The position numbers and the translations under genes were made by a program. A stretch of 64,000 bases of DNA from Varibaculum cambriense DSM 15806. Its GTDB lineage: Bacteria > Actinomycetota > Actinomycetes > Actinomycetales > Actinomycetaceae. This document shows, in pieces, positions 25,774-34,975 of the stretch. The DNA lies in the NCBI RefSeq assembly GCF_000420065.1, contig NZ_ATUF01000002.1, positions 992,001-1,056,000 on the forward strand. The letters are read 5' to 3'. The notes under the pieces were generated by a model, which did not search any database, was not told the DNA's origin, and saw only the letters and a list, made by a program, of their open reading frames with translations. Positions within the stretch are counted from its first letter, which is position 1. Every line of letters starts with the position of its first letter.

Positions 25774-26673
25774 CTACTTCGCCGAAGTAAGACCGATTGA
25801 ATTTACTAGTTTCTTCCCGACTACTAAAAGTAGGATCAACATGGGAATAGTCTGCAGCGTTGCAGCTGCCATGAGACCCGCCCAGTCTGGTTTAGTAGAG
25901 GGGGAAGCTTGTTGAAAGGTAGCCAGAGCGACATTAAGCAGTCGAACGGCGTGTTCTTTGCCCACCAGTTGCGGCCACAAGTATTCATTCCATGCGAAAA
26001 CAGCCTGAATAATTGCAATCGTGGTGATGGGTGATTTGCAGATGGGGACCACTACTTTGCTAAATATGGTCCATCGATTTGCTCCATCTAAAAGAGCAGC
26101 TTCTTCAACTTCTCGGGGAACGGATAGGAAGAATTGCCGCAAAAAGAAAATAGCGAAAGGGGAAACCAAAACGTATGGGGCTAGCAAACCGGTGAAGGTA
26201 TTTAGCAATCCCAGGTTTTTTATCAACACGAAGTTTGGGAGCACGATGAAGATCGGGGGAATCATCATTCCCGTGAGCAGGATGGCGAAGATTTTGTCTC
26301 TTCCGGGGAAATGAAGACGTGCAAAGGCGTAGGCCGCCATTGTAGAGGTTACGACTTGCCCCAACACTAGGATGGCGGTGAATATGAGCGAGTTACGCAG
26401 GTATAGCCAGAAATAAATCTTCGCGCCGGAGCCCCCGGCGGCCAAATCTTCTTCAGTGGTTGCGAACCCGAGGACTCGTTTGAAGTTTATCCAGCTAGCA
26501 TCGGTGGGGATCAAGGAATAGTTTCCGTTAAAAATTTGGGAGTTAGGAGTCAGCGCTGTCCGGATTGCCCAGACAAAGGGGAGCAGGGTAAGTATCAAAA
26601 TGAATATTAGGGTAGTCCAGCCAAAGATTTTTTCTGTGCTCACCTTGCGTGAAATGCTGCTATTTTTCCTCAT
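25774..26673 (-). CDS. Sugar ABC transporter permease, MalG type
   Basis: 299 residues with six predicted membrane segments and the EAA loop EEAALLDGANRWTIFSKVVVPICKSP that docks the ATPase. It lies 22 bp after the binding protein in genome coordinates and 16 bp downstream of the MalF-type permease, the usual order for family-1 carbohydrate importers. No ATPase gene is in the cluster, so a shared MsmK/UgpC-type ATPase elsewhere is inferred. Confidence 0.92.
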   Translation of the reverse strand: MRKNSSISRKVSTEKIFGWTTLIFILILTLLPFVWAIRTALTPNSQIFNGNYSLIPTDASWINFKRVLGFATTEEDLAAGGSGAKIYFWLYLRNSLIFTAILVLGQVVTSTMAAYAFARLHFPGRDKIFAILLTGMMIPPIFIVLPNFVLIKNLGLLNTFTGLLAPYVLVSPFAIFFLRQFFLSVPREVEEAALLDGANRWTIFSKVVVPICKSPITTIAIIQAVFAWNEYLWPQLVGKEHAVRLLNVALATFQQASPSTKPDWAGLMAAATLQTIPMLILLLVVGKKLVNSIGLTSAK

Positions 26674-26689
26674 TTTCTTTCCCCCGGGG

Positions 26690-27664
26690 TTATGCCAAAT
26701 CCGATTCGGTAGCCTTCGTTAAACGCAATTGCACTAGTGTCATCACTAAAATGATGATTAGTAAAATGACTGCCATTGCCGCGGCGTAGCCCATTTGTCC
26801 TTGTTGGAAAGCTTTTTCGTAGATGTAGAAATAGATAACTCGGGTGGAGTCCAAAGGTCCGCCTTTGGTAGCTACCGCTACAGTGTCAAAAATCTGAAAA
26901 GAACCGATCATGGAGACTACTACCACCATCACCAGAATCGGGCGTATCAGCGGGAGGGTGATGGAGAAAAAACTTCTGCTAGTGCTGGCCCCATCTATTT
27001 CGGCGGCGTCGTAAATCATCTTGGGAACGATCTGCATTCCCGCGAAAATCAGTAGCGCCGTGTATCCCATATTTCTCCAGGAATTAACTAGGGCAACTGT
27101 GAAGATTGCGATATCGGGATTGCCGTAGAACGCGATTGGTTCGGTATGAAGCATAGTTAGCAGATGGTTTACCAAGCCAACATTGGGGTCTAGCAAAAAT
27201 AAGGTGATGACTGCGATAGTGACGTTTGGGACCAGCCAGGGGATCAGTAGAAGCGAGCGGATAAAACTTGACTGACTGATGCGTTGCATTAGTACGGCTA
27301 TCCCCAAACCGGCTATGGTCTGGGTGGTGATATTAACGAGGACGTAAATGACGGTAACCACTAGTGCGTGGCTGAAATGCTGATCGCTCAGCAGCTTTTG
27401 ATAATTGGCAAACCCAACGAATTTTGCCGGAGAGATTAAGTCCCAATCGGTAAAACTTATGGCCAGACCTCGTACCATGGGAACTAGATAAAAAATCAGG
27501 AATCCGATTACGGCAGGGGCTATGAAAAGATATCCCGCTCGCTTCTCTGCTGACTTTAAGTGGCTATGCATCCTAACTGAGGAGTCTGAGGTATCAGGCT
27601 TTCCAGTTCCAGATAGGCGCGCCTCACCAACGTCCCTATTTTTTAAATATCTGGTAGCAGTCAT
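26690..27664 (-). CDS. Sugar ABC transporter permease, MalF type
   Basis: 324 residues from ATG 27664, chosen because GAGGAG lies just upstream; a GTG at 27697 would add 11 residues and put that ribosome site inside the gene. After a 50-residue cytosolic head come six membrane segments, starting AGYLFIAPAVIGFLIFYLVPMVRGL. The EAA loop is IYDAAEIDGASTSRSFFSITLPLIRP. It is the first gene of the operon and pairs with the MalG-type permease. Confidence 0.92.
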   Translation of the reverse strand: MTATRYLKNRDVGEARLSGTGKPDTSDSSVRMHSHLKSAEKRAGYLFIAPAVIGFLIFYLVPMVRGLAISFTDWDLISPAKFVGFANYQKLLSDQHFSHALVVTVIYVLVNITTQTIAGLGIAVLMQRISQSSFIRSLLLIPWLVPNVTIAVITLFLLDPNVGLVNHLLTMLHTEPIAFYGNPDIAIFTVALVNSWRNMGYTALLIFAGMQIVPKMIYDAAEIDGASTSRSFFSITLPLIRPILVMVVVVSMIGSFQIFDTVAVATKGGPLDSTRVIYFYIYEKAFQQGQMGYAAAMAVILLIIILVMTLVQLRLTKATESDLA

Positions 27665-27702
27665 CCTCGACTCCTCAAATAGTAGGACTTGCGTCACAGC
27701 AA

Positions 27703-27731
27703 TTATTACGTTAGTTTCTTTAGTAAGTCAA
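27703..27731 (-). promoter_or_regulatory. Promoter of the alpha-galactoside operon with possible operator
   Basis: On the minus strand TTGACT (27726-27731), a 17-bp spacer and TAATAA (27703-27708), close to consensus. The spacer contains the direct repeat ACTAA..ACTAA flanked by TTAC/GTAA, a plausible site for the divergent ROK regulator. Confidence 0.75.
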
Positions 27732-27760
27732 GCATTTTCAGTAAATGGGGGTTTACCATT

Positions 27761-28921
27761 GTGAATGCTCAGCGAAGAATTCAGCGGCGTACCAATATGG
27801 AAGCTGCGTTACGATACCTAACTGGCTGCTCTGACACTGTCGCTAATGTCGCTAAGGAGATTGGGGTAACCCGCCCAGCTGCTGAATCGATCATGGCTGA
27901 TTTGGTCAAGTTTGGTTGGGTAGAAAGTGGACCCGCCCCCGAAGGAATAACGGTAATGGGTAGGCCTGCTACCTATTACAAACTCTCTTCTCAAGCTGGG
28001 CATGTTCTTTCCTTAGATATCGGAGCTCATCACGTCAGTGCGCTCACCGCCGATTTAAGTGGGCATATTCTTGCTGAAAATACTGAAGATTTGGCTGAAA
28101 ATACCCCTACCAAAACGCGTATAGAAGCTGCGTTAACTGTTAGTAAGAAAACCTTGCAAGAGACCGAATGTGGTAAAACCTGGGTTTGTGTTACCGGAAG
28201 CCCTGGTGTTCAATATCAGGGAAAAGTTGCATATTTTGGGGGCAAAGGTATGCCGGGCTGGCAGGGGCTGCAGCTTGATCAGGTACTTTCTGAGGAACTT
28301 GGAGTTAAAGTCACTACTGTTGGGGACTGCGCCCTAGGGGCACGCGGGGAATCCTGGGTTGGTGCGGCTGCCAAACATAACGACGTAGTGTTCATCTTAG
28401 CGGGAATTCGCACTGGTGCGGCTAGTGTTCTTGATGGAAGGGTGCGGGCGGGGAGTCGTGGGGCCGCAGGTCTAATTGGCGAAATTCCGCAACTGAGATG
28501 GAGAGAGCTCGAAGCGGAAAGTTTCGCAAAAAGTATTTACAGTCCTAGCCAGCCCCCCGATCGAGAAAGCATGTTTAGGCAGGCGCGGAAAGGAAATAAA
28601 CTAGCGATTGCCGGTGCAGCGAAATTCGGCGAGATATTGGGGCTGGGAACTGCCGGTATGGTTGCGGTTATTGACCCTGAGTGCGTGGTGCTGGGGGGAC
28701 AATTTTGTGAATATGCAAATCTGTTTTTACCGCAAATGGAGCAGACCATCAGAAAACTGTGTCCATTTGCTCCCTCAATTGTGGTATCCACTCTAGGGAG
28801 GCGAGCTGTAGCTCTGGGGGGAATTCGTTACGCCCTAGATGCAGTTTTGGATCAAATTAGGGTACATGCATTGAACTCTGACTATTTCCCTGCTGCTGAT
28901 TCCGATAAATTTTGGCTCTAG
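27761..28921 (+). CDS. ROK-family transcriptional repressor
   Basis: 386 residues from GTG 27761. An N-terminal winged HTH (TVANVAKEIGVTRPAAESIMADLVKFGWVE, about residues 24-55) precedes a ROK sugar-sensing domain (VLSLDIGAHHVSALTADLSG, VTGSPGVQ, GDCALGARGE). The ROK zinc-binding C-x-C-x4-C motif is not evident, as in some XylR/NagC relatives. I took the GTG rather than an upstream ATG (27689) because the upstream residues do not look conserved and would overlap the divergent promoter. Divergent placement suggests control of the GH36-transporter operon, with a galactoside or its product as inducer. Confidence 0.82.
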   Translation: MNAQRRIQRRTNMEAALRYLTGCSDTVANVAKEIGVTRPAAESIMADLVKFGWVESGPAPEGITVMGRPATYYKLSSQAGHVLSLDIGAHHVSALTADLSGHILAENTEDLAENTPTKTRIEAALTVSKKTLQETECGKTWVCVTGSPGVQYQGKVAYFGGKGMPGWQGLQLDQVLSEELGVKVTTVGDCALGARGESWVGAAAKHNDVVFILAGIRTGAASVLDGRVRAGSRGAAGLIGEIPQLRWRELEAESFAKSIYSPSQPPDRESMFRQARKGNKLAIAGAAKFGEILGLGTAGMVAVIDPECVVLGGQFCEYANLFLPQMEQTIRKLCPFAPSIVVSTLGRRAVALGGIRYALDAVLDQIRVHALNSDYFPAADSDKFWL

Positions 28922-29054
28922 CAGCTAAAAATCGTATCTCTTAACCATATGAACTAGCTGTTGGTAGTTTTGCTATGGGATTTCTTAGAATTTCTAGCTA
29001 GCAATAAAGGGCTGCTTAATCCGGAATCTGTGGGCAGTTCAACAGGCTATGGCT

Positions 29055-29083
29055 TTGACCTGGTAGTTTTCGCCCCGTAAAAT
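29055..29083 (+). promoter_or_regulatory. Promoter of rplM-rpsI
   Basis: TTGACC (29055-29060), 17-bp spacer, TAAAAT (29078-29083). It predicts a transcript start near 29090 and a leader of about 200 nt. Confidence 0.7.
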
Positions 29084-29089
29084 ACTAAA

Positions 29090-29287
29090 TGTTGTGTGTC
29101 CTGGAACAATCCAAACACGGGTGCTCTACCTGGGGATTTGGCAAAAACAGGACGCTAGACGGAAAGAAATACGAAGTCGGGTGAAGACACTACGGCGGCG
29201 TCCGCAACATTTTTAGGCAGTTCCTGCCATTCTGTTGCCGCGCTTTCGCAGTTCTCGCCCCCAAAGAAGAAACGAAGGCTTAAGCCC
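29090..29287 (+). promoter_or_regulatory. Long leader of rplM-rpsI mRNA
   Basis: About 200 nt without a gene between the promoter and the rplM GTG. Long leaders before rplM often carry L13-type autoregulatory structures in other phyla; here I see short stems but no recognised motif. The rest of the gap (28922-29054) shows nothing convincing. Confidence 0.4.
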
Positions 29288-29734
29288 GTGCGAACTTATA
29301 ATCCGAAAGCCGGTGACACCCAAGACAAGAAATGGTATGTCATCGACGCTGAAGACGTCGTTCTCGGACGACTGGCGGCCGTAGCCGCCAAGCTGCTGCG
29401 TGGCAAGCATAAGCCGACCTACACTCCCAACGAGGATATGGGCGATCACGTCATTATCGTGAATGCCGCCAAGGTCGGACTTACCGGCAACAAACGTCAG
29501 CAGAAACGCGCCTACCGCCACTCCGGTTACCCCGGTGGCTTGAAATCTGTAACCTACGGTGACTTGCTAGCTAAGAAACCGGAAGTTGCAGTAGAAAAAG
29601 CGGTGCGTGGCATGGTTCCCCACACTCGGTTGGGACGTGCCCAGATGAAGAAACTGCATGTATTCGCGGGTCCTGAACATAACCACGCGGCACAGCAGCC
29701 AGAACCTTACGAAATTAAGAAAATCGCCCAGTAG
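29288..29734 (+). CDS. rplM: 50S ribosomal protein L13 (uL13)
   Basis: 148 residues from [34 protein letters not shown] order is diagnostic (shown in part: [15 protein letters not shown]), as are [16 protein letters not shown] and [17 protein letters not shown]13 is an early assembly protein of 50S. GAAGG lies about 9 bases before the start. Followed after 27 bp by rpsI, the universal rplM-rpsI pair. Confidence 0.98.
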   Translation: MRTYNPKAGDTQDKKWYVIDAEDVVLGRLAAVAAKLLRGKHKPTYTPNEDMGDHVIIVNAAKVGLTGNKRQQKRAYRHSGYPGGLKSVTYGDLLAKKPEVAVEKAVRGMVPHTRLGRAQMKKLHVFAGPEHNHAAQQPEPYEIKKIAQ

Positions 29735-29761
29735 CCCTGAGCCAAGACCCTGAGGAGAATT

Positions 29762-30253
29762 GTGGCTGATACCACCGAAAACGAAGAGCTGTTGGAGGAG
29801 AACGCCCCCAGCTCTTACACCACGGAAACCCAGTCGGAGCCTACCGGCTCCGGACAGTCCGTGACCGCTCCCGGCATCGGGCTGGGACGCCGTAAAAGCG
29901 CAGTTGCGCGGGTCCGGTTAATCCCGGGCAGCGGCGAATGGAAGATTAACGGCCGGACTTTGGAGAACTATTTCCCGAACAAGCTGCACCAGCAGCTAGT
30001 GCGGGCTCCGTTCACCTTGCTAGACCTCGAGGGACGTTTTGACGTTATTGCTCGAGTCTCTGGTGGCGGCACCTCCGGTCAAGCCGGAGCGGTGCGCCTG
30101 GGTATTGCCCGCGCACTAAATGAAATCGATCGGGAAGCGAACCGTCCGGCCTTGAAGAAGGCAGGATTCCTAACCCGCGATTCGCGCGCTGTTGAGCGTA
30201 AGAAGCCCGGCCTCAAGAAGGCACGTAAGGCTTCGCAATACTCCAAGCGCTAA
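29762..30253 (+). CDS. rpsI: 30S ribosomal protein S9 (uS9)
   Basis: 163 residues from GTG with TGAGGAG upstream. An acidic N-terminal extension of about 38 residues, usual in actinobacteria, precedes [21 protein letters not shown]. The C-terminus [12 protein letters not shown] carries the SKR tail that touches the anticodon of P-site tRNA. Confidence 0.98.
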   Translation: MADTTENEELLEENAPSSYTTETQSEPTGSGQSVTAPGIGLGRRKSAVARVRLIPGSGEWKINGRTLENYFPNKLHQQLVRAPFTLLDLEGRFDVIARVSGGGTSGQAGAVRLGIARALNEIDREANRPALKKAGFLTRDSRAVERKKPGLKKARKASQYSKR

Positions 30254-30270
30254 GCTTTCACGCTTATGTA

Positions 30271-30314
30271 TTTTGCCCGGTAAAGCTGGTTTCTACTGGC
30301 TTTACCGGGCAAAA
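30271..30314. terminator. Bidirectional terminator between rpsI and coaA
   Basis: Perfect 16-bp stem TTTTGCCCGGTAAAGC (30271-30286) with 30299-30314. The A/T ends serve both the rpsI transcript and the converging coaA transcript. Confidence 0.8.
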
Positions 30315-30369
30315 CTATATTGTGTAGACGAGGTCGATGAAATCATGCACCGGGAATACGGCAGCTAAT

Positions 30370-31374
30370 TTAAATTTTGCGGAGGTAGACGTTTTCGAGG
30401 CGATGCTGGGCATCTTTACGCAAGATCAAAGTTGCCCGCCCTCTGGTGGGACGGATCTGTTGCTCCAAGTTGGGCAGATTTATGGAGTTCCAAATATCGA
30501 GGGCGATCTGACGCGCCACCGAATCAGATATCCCGGAATAAACCTGGAAATAGGAATTGGGGTCGGAGAAAGCCGACTCTTTTAACGATAAGAAACGTTC
30601 CAAGAACCACCGTTCAATATCTCGGGTGCGGGCATCAACATAAATGGAAAAATCAAAGAAATCACTGACTGCCAGAGATTTGTGATCATAGAGCCCGCTG
30701 CGGCCATCATCTTGATCCAGCTTTTTCTCCAGGTTAGGCAGGTCTTGGTGGCCCCGATAGAACCAGGCGGGCTGTAGCACGTTGATGCCCTCTAAAATCA
30801 AAATATCAGGGCTGGCAACGGTCACGTATTTATCCGGCACCACGTCATAGGTGACGTGTGAATATACCGGAGCTTTCACCTCGGGCTCTCCGGCTTTTAC
30901 CTGGGTAACAAAATTGAGGAGGGCGCGGCGGTTATAGGACTCGGGGAATCCTTTCCGCGCGACTAGTCCCCGCCGCTCCAACTCGGCGTTCGGATATAAA
31001 AAACCGTCGGTCGTTACTAGCGCGACTCGCGAGGTTTCTGGCCAGCGGCTAAGCAGATTTTGCAGGATGCGGGAAGTGGTTGATTTTCCGACCGCCACCG
31101 AACCGGCAACCCCAATAATGAAGGGAATTTTCCTCTTTTGAGGGCGCCCGAAAAAATCTTGTTGATCTTGCGCGAGGGCGCGCGAATGTAAAACCCGGTA
31201 GCGCAGCAATGCGGAGAGGGGACGATAAACCGCGTCTGCCTCCTCTAAATCAATCGGGTCACCCAAAGCGGCCAAGGAACGCAAATCGGCCTCGGTAAGC
31301 GGCATTGGGGTTTTAGCGGCGAGGGCGCGCCAAGCGTCCCGATCAAATTGTTCATAAATGGATTTAGCCGGCAT
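30370..31374 (-). CDS. coaA: Type I pantothenate kinase
   Basis: 334 residues; phosphorylates pantothenate, the first step to coenzyme A. Walker A loop GVAGSVAVGKSTT, VALVTTDGFLYPN with the catalytic Asp, and SHVTYDVVPDKY, DILILEGINVLQP all match prokaryotic PanK-I (about 310-330 residues). GGAG lies about 10 bases before the ATG. It is near glmM, an arrangement common in actinobacteria. Confidence 0.97.
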   Translation of the reverse strand: MPAKSIYEQFDRDAWRALAAKTPMPLTEADLRSLAALGDPIDLEEADAVYRPLSALLRYRVLHSRALAQDQQDFFGRPQKRKIPFIIGVAGSVAVGKSTTSRILQNLLSRWPETSRVALVTTDGFLYPNAELERRGLVARKGFPESYNRRALLNFVTQVKAGEPEVKAPVYSHVTYDVVPDKYVTVASPDILILEGINVLQPAWFYRGHQDLPNLEKKLDQDDGRSGLYDHKSLAVSDFFDFSIYVDARTRDIERWFLERFLSLKESAFSDPNSYFQVYSGISDSVARQIALDIWNSINLPNLEQQIRPTRGRATLILRKDAQHRLENVYLRKI

Positions 31375-31487
31375 ATTTTTTAGGCTCCGCTAGGTTGGCT
31401 CCGCTCAAAACTTGCGTCGATACTGTGTTTGCTGCATCCCGCCAGCGCCCCCATTGGAAAGCCCTGGCGAGACGCAGAACATAAAAC

Positions 31488-32828
31488 TTACAAAGACAGG
31501 CGCTCTTTTACCACCCCAGCTAGGTGCTCACAAACCGCATCAGCTTGATCTTGGGTGGAGGCCTCTACCATTACCCGCACCAGCGGTTCGGTTCCCGAGG
31601 CGCGCAGCACTACCCGCCCGGTATCTCCGAGTTCTTCTTCGGCCTTAGTAATTTCTGCCCGCAACTCGGCGTCATCAGTCCGGGTCTTGTCCACGTTCGG
31701 CACGTTAATCAGGGTTTGCGGCAAGCGCTTTACGAACTCGCAAATCTTTTCCAGGGGTTGACCAGCATCTTTAACCGCACGGGCAATGCAGAGCGCGGTC
31801 AGAATCCCGTCCCCCGTGGTGGCGTGGTTGCCGTTAATTACGTGGCCAGACTGTTCCCCGCCCAGCACGAATCCTTGTTCGCGCATTTTCTCGAGGACGT
31901 AGCGGTCACCCACCGCGGTCTGGACGGTGTTGATCCCTTTTTCTTTCATCGCCAAAATCAGACCCAGGTTCGACATAATCGTGATTACCAGGGTGTTTCC
32001 TGCCAGTTCGCCTTTTTCCTTGAAATAGGCGGCCAGCATGCCCATGATTTTGTCGCCGTCGACCAGGTTGCCTTGGGAGTCAACTGCCAGGCAGCGATCT
32101 GCGTCCCCATCGAAAGCCACCCCGAAGTCACAGCCAGCAGCCACTACTTGGCTCTGTAACTGTTCCGGGTGGGTGGAACCGCAATTGTCATTGATATTGC
32201 GTCCATCGGGAGAGGCGTTGATTACTACGGTATCGATTCCCGCCTCTTGCAGTGCCTCCGGGCCCAGTTTGGAAGCCGCCCCATTGGCGCAATCAACCGC
32301 TACTCGCAGACCAGAGAGATCTCCTACTGCCCGTACCAGGTGTTTAACATAAAGTTTCTCGGCGCTTTCGCGTTCTTCCTCAACCTCGCCAACTGCTTCA
32401 CCAAGGGGGCGGTCGGTTTCATCCCCCAGAAGCTGCTCGATCTGATCCTCAATCGCGTCGGGGAGTTTATAGCCACCGCGGGCAAAGAACTTGATCCCGT
32501 TATCGGGCATGGGATTGTGGGAGGCGGAAATCATTACCCCCAGGTCAACGTCAGCTTTCGCGGTGAGATAGGCGACGCAGGGGGTGGTGACAACCCCGAT
32601 GCGGTTGACGTCCACGCCCTCGGAGGCTAGTCCCGCCGAGATTGCGTGATCTAGGAAATCGCCGGATATACGGGTATCGCGTCCGACGATGGCTCGCAGT
32701 TTACGTCCTTTCGGCGCATCTTTACGCACCTGTTTAGCGGCGGCTCGTCCCAGTTCCAAAGCCAATTCCGGGGTTAATTCTTTATTCGCTAGGCCGCGTA
32801 CTCCATCGGTCCCAAAAAGTCTGCCCAT
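31488..32828 (-). CDS. glmM: Phosphoglucosamine mutase
   Basis: 446 residues; converts glucosamine-6-P to glucosamine-1-P for UDP-GlcNAc and peptidoglycan. Opens MGRLFGTDGVRGLANKELT; the phosphoserine loop is MISASHNPMPDNG; the Mg-binding loop is DGDADRC; the sugar loop is GGEQSGHVI; the phosphate loop is RASGTEPLVRVM. It is divergent from glmS with 158 bp between, so the two pathway neighbours share a control region. Confidence 0.97.
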   Translation of the reverse strand: MGRLFGTDGVRGLANKELTPELALELGRAAAKQVRKDAPKGRKLRAIVGRDTRISGDFLDHAISAGLASEGVDVNRIGVVTTPCVAYLTAKADVDLGVMISASHNPMPDNGIKFFARGGYKLPDAIEDQIEQLLGDETDRPLGEAVGEVEEERESAEKLYVKHLVRAVGDLSGLRVAVDCANGAASKLGPEALQEAGIDTVVINASPDGRNINDNCGSTHPEQLQSQVVAAGCDFGVAFDGDADRCLAVDSQGNLVDGDKIMGMLAAYFKEKGELAGNTLVITIMSNLGLILAMKEKGINTVQTAVGDRYVLEKMREQGFVLGGEQSGHVINGNHATTGDGILTALCIARAVKDAGQPLEKICEFVKRLPQTLINVPNVDKTRTDDAELRAEITKAEEELGDTGRVVLRASGTEPLVRVMVEASTQDQADAVCEHLAGVVKERLSL

Positions 32829-32986
32829 TTTACCTGTCTTTCAACTAACAGAATCTGACTTTCTCAGCCTACCGCACCGAGCCGGGTTAGTTTTCCCTTG
32901 TGAACACTTGCCGGTAATATTTCCAATTTACGCTGTTTAGGCGCGCGAGATAGCAATGCGGCGAAACTCGTGAAAAAATCTATTTC

Positions 32987-34951
32987 ATGTGTGGAATCTT
33001 AGGAATGGTAGGACTAGCGCCTACTAAAGATGCAGAAGAAGTGATTATGGGGGGTCTGGCCCGCCTGGAGTATCGCGGCTATGACTCTGCGGGGATCGGG
33101 CTGTCTACCCCCGGCGGAATCGAGATTCGCAAAAAAAGCGGAAAGCTCGCGAATTTGCGGGCAGATTTACAGGAAAATCCCCTGCCGGAGGCAATCGCGG
33201 GGATCGGACACACCCGCTGGGCCACTCACGGGGGGCCAACCGATATCAATGCCCATCCCCATGCTTCTTCCGACGGGCAACTCGCGGTAGTACATAACGG
33301 GATTATCGAAAACGCCGATAACCTGCGCCGCGTCCTCGAAAATCAGGGTTTCAGTTTCGTTTCTGAAACCGACACGGAAGTCATCGCGAACCTGTTGGCA
33401 GCATCTTATTTAGCTGACGAGGGCGCCGGTGTCTCTCTCGGGGAGGGCGGAGCCGAGGTGCCTGCTCCGGTGCTGGATAAAGCCCAAGTTTCCGCGGAGG
33501 TCGCTGGTGGGGCGCACTTGGCGGCGGCGCGGCTATCAAGGGCGCTACTAAAGACTATGGCGCAGCTGAAAGGGACTTTCACGATTTTGGCGATTCACCG
33601 GGATGCCCCCGGAATCGTAGTAGCTGCGCGACGCTCCTCGCCGCTGGTTATCGGGGTAGGCAAAGATTGCAACTATCTAGGTTCCGATGTGTTAGCTTTT
33701 GCCGATCACACCAAAGACTGCCTAGAAATTGGGCAAGACGAACTGGTGATGGTCACCGCCCAGCAGGTGCGGGTAGCCGACAGTGAAGGTAAAGAGGTAA
33801 CTCCTAAGCAGTTCACCGTGGATTTTTCAGTTGACCGCACCTCAAAGGGTGGGTGGGGGACTTTCATGGAAAAAGAAATCCATGAACAACCTTCTGCAGT
33901 GACCGCCACCTTGCAAGACCGCACCGATGCGCAGGGCTACCTTACTCTAGATGAGCTGCGCATCAGCCAAGATGTATTGCGGCAAGTTAACAAAATGGTG
34001 ATTATTGCGTGTGGTACTTCCGCCTATGCCGGACAGATTGCGCGTTACGCGATTGAGCATTGGTGTCGCATCCCGGTAGAAGTAGAGCTGGCTAGCGAGT
34101 TCCGTTACCGTGACCCGGTAGTTGATCAGCGCACCCTGGTGGTGGCGATCAGCCAGTCCGGGGAAACTATGGACACCATTATGGCGGTGCGGCACGCGCG
34201 CGAACAGGGCGCGAAAGTACTGGCGATTGTGAATACGCCCGGCTCAACGATTCCTCGCGAATCCGATGCGGTGCTACTGACCCATGCTGGCCCCGAAATC
34301 GCCGTGGCTTCCACCAAGGCATTCACCGCCCAAATCACCGCCTGCTACCTGTTGGGGCTGTATTTAGCGCAGGTGCGCGGAAATAAATTCATCGATGAAA
34401 TTGCTGATTACCTAGAGAAACTGGCGGCAGTTCCCCACAAGATGCAAACCCTGCTCAATGAAATGGAGCCGGTAGTCGAGGTCGCTAAGCGCTACGGGAA
34501 AGACCTGAAATCCACGATTTTCTTAGGGCGACACGTGGGCTATCCGGTAGCGATGGAGGGGGCGCTGAAACTCAAAGAAATCGCCTATGTACATGCGGAA
34601 GGTTTCGCCGCTGGGGAGCTCAAACACGGCCCTATCGCCCTAATTGAGCCGGGACAGTTCGTGTTTATCGTAGTGCCTACCCCGCGCCGTCCCGAGCTGC
34701 ACCAGAAAGTGCTATCTAACCTGCAGGAAGTGCGCGCTCGCGGTGCCATCACCCTGGTAGTGGCAGAAGAGGGCGACGAAAAAGTCGATAAATACGCCGA
34801 CCATATTTTCCGGGTTCCCAGCACTCCTACCCTCTATATGCCTTTGCTAACGGTGATTCCGCTGCAGGTATTTGCCTGTGAAGTAGCTAAGAGCAAGGGG
34901 TACGACGTGGATCAGCCGCGTAACCTAGCCAAATCGGTGACCGTGGAGTAG
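32987..34951 (+). CDS. glmS: Glutamine--fructose-6-phosphate aminotransferase (isomerizing)
   Basis: 654 residues. Cys2 of MCGILGMVG is the glutaminase nucleophile exposed after Met removal. The N-terminal GATase domain has GHTRWATHGGPTD and HNGIIENAD; two SIS domains (IIACGTSAYAGQIARY, ISQSGETMDT, FLGRHVGYPVAMEGALKLKEI) isomerise the sugar; it ends PRNLAKSVTVE. It is about 40 residues longer than usual because of an Ala/Gly/Glu-rich insert at about 145-185 (DEGAGVSLGEGGAEVPAPVL...) in the GATase domain. There is no Shine-Dalgarno sequence, and no glmS ribozyme is seen. Confidence 0.97.
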   Translation: MCGILGMVGLAPTKDAEEVIMGGLARLEYRGYDSAGIGLSTPGGIEIRKKSGKLANLRADLQENPLPEAIAGIGHTRWATHGGPTDINAHPHASSDGQLAVVHNGIIENADNLRRVLENQGFSFVSETDTEVIANLLAASYLADEGAGVSLGEGGAEVPAPVLDKAQVSAEVAGGAHLAAARLSRALLKTMAQLKGTFTILAIHRDAPGIVVAARRSSPLVIGVGKDCNYLGSDVLAFADHTKDCLEIGQDELVMVTAQQVRVADSEGKEVTPKQFTVDFSVDRTSKGGWGTFMEKEIHEQPSAVTATLQDRTDAQGYLTLDELRISQDVLRQVNKMVIIACGTSAYAGQIARYAIEHWCRIPVEVELASEFRYRDPVVDQRTLVVAISQSGETMDTIMAVRHAREQGAKVLAIVNTPGSTIPRESDAVLLTHAGPEIAVASTKAFTAQITACYLLGLYLAQVRGNKFIDEIADYLEKLAAVPHKMQTLLNEMEPVVEVAKRYGKDLKSTIFLGRHVGYPVAMEGALKLKEIAYVHAEGFAAGELKHGPIALIEPGQFVFIVVPTPRRPELHQKVLSNLQEVRARGAITLVVAEEGDEKVDKYADHIFRVPSTPTLYMPLLTVIPLQVFACEVAKSKGYDVDQPRNLAKSVTVE

Positions 34952-34975
34952 GCAGCAGGAGGGAAAACTGGCGGC

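Noticed and set aside
27689-27760. Upstream ATG (27689) as the start of the ROK repressor
   Set aside because: The extra residues are low complexity and would cover the divergent promoter; the GTG at 27761 precedes the HTH domain at a normal distance.
31524-32630. Long plus-strand open frames opposite glmM
   Set aside because: They are complementary to a well-supported glmM gene, show no family motifs and lack ribosome sites.
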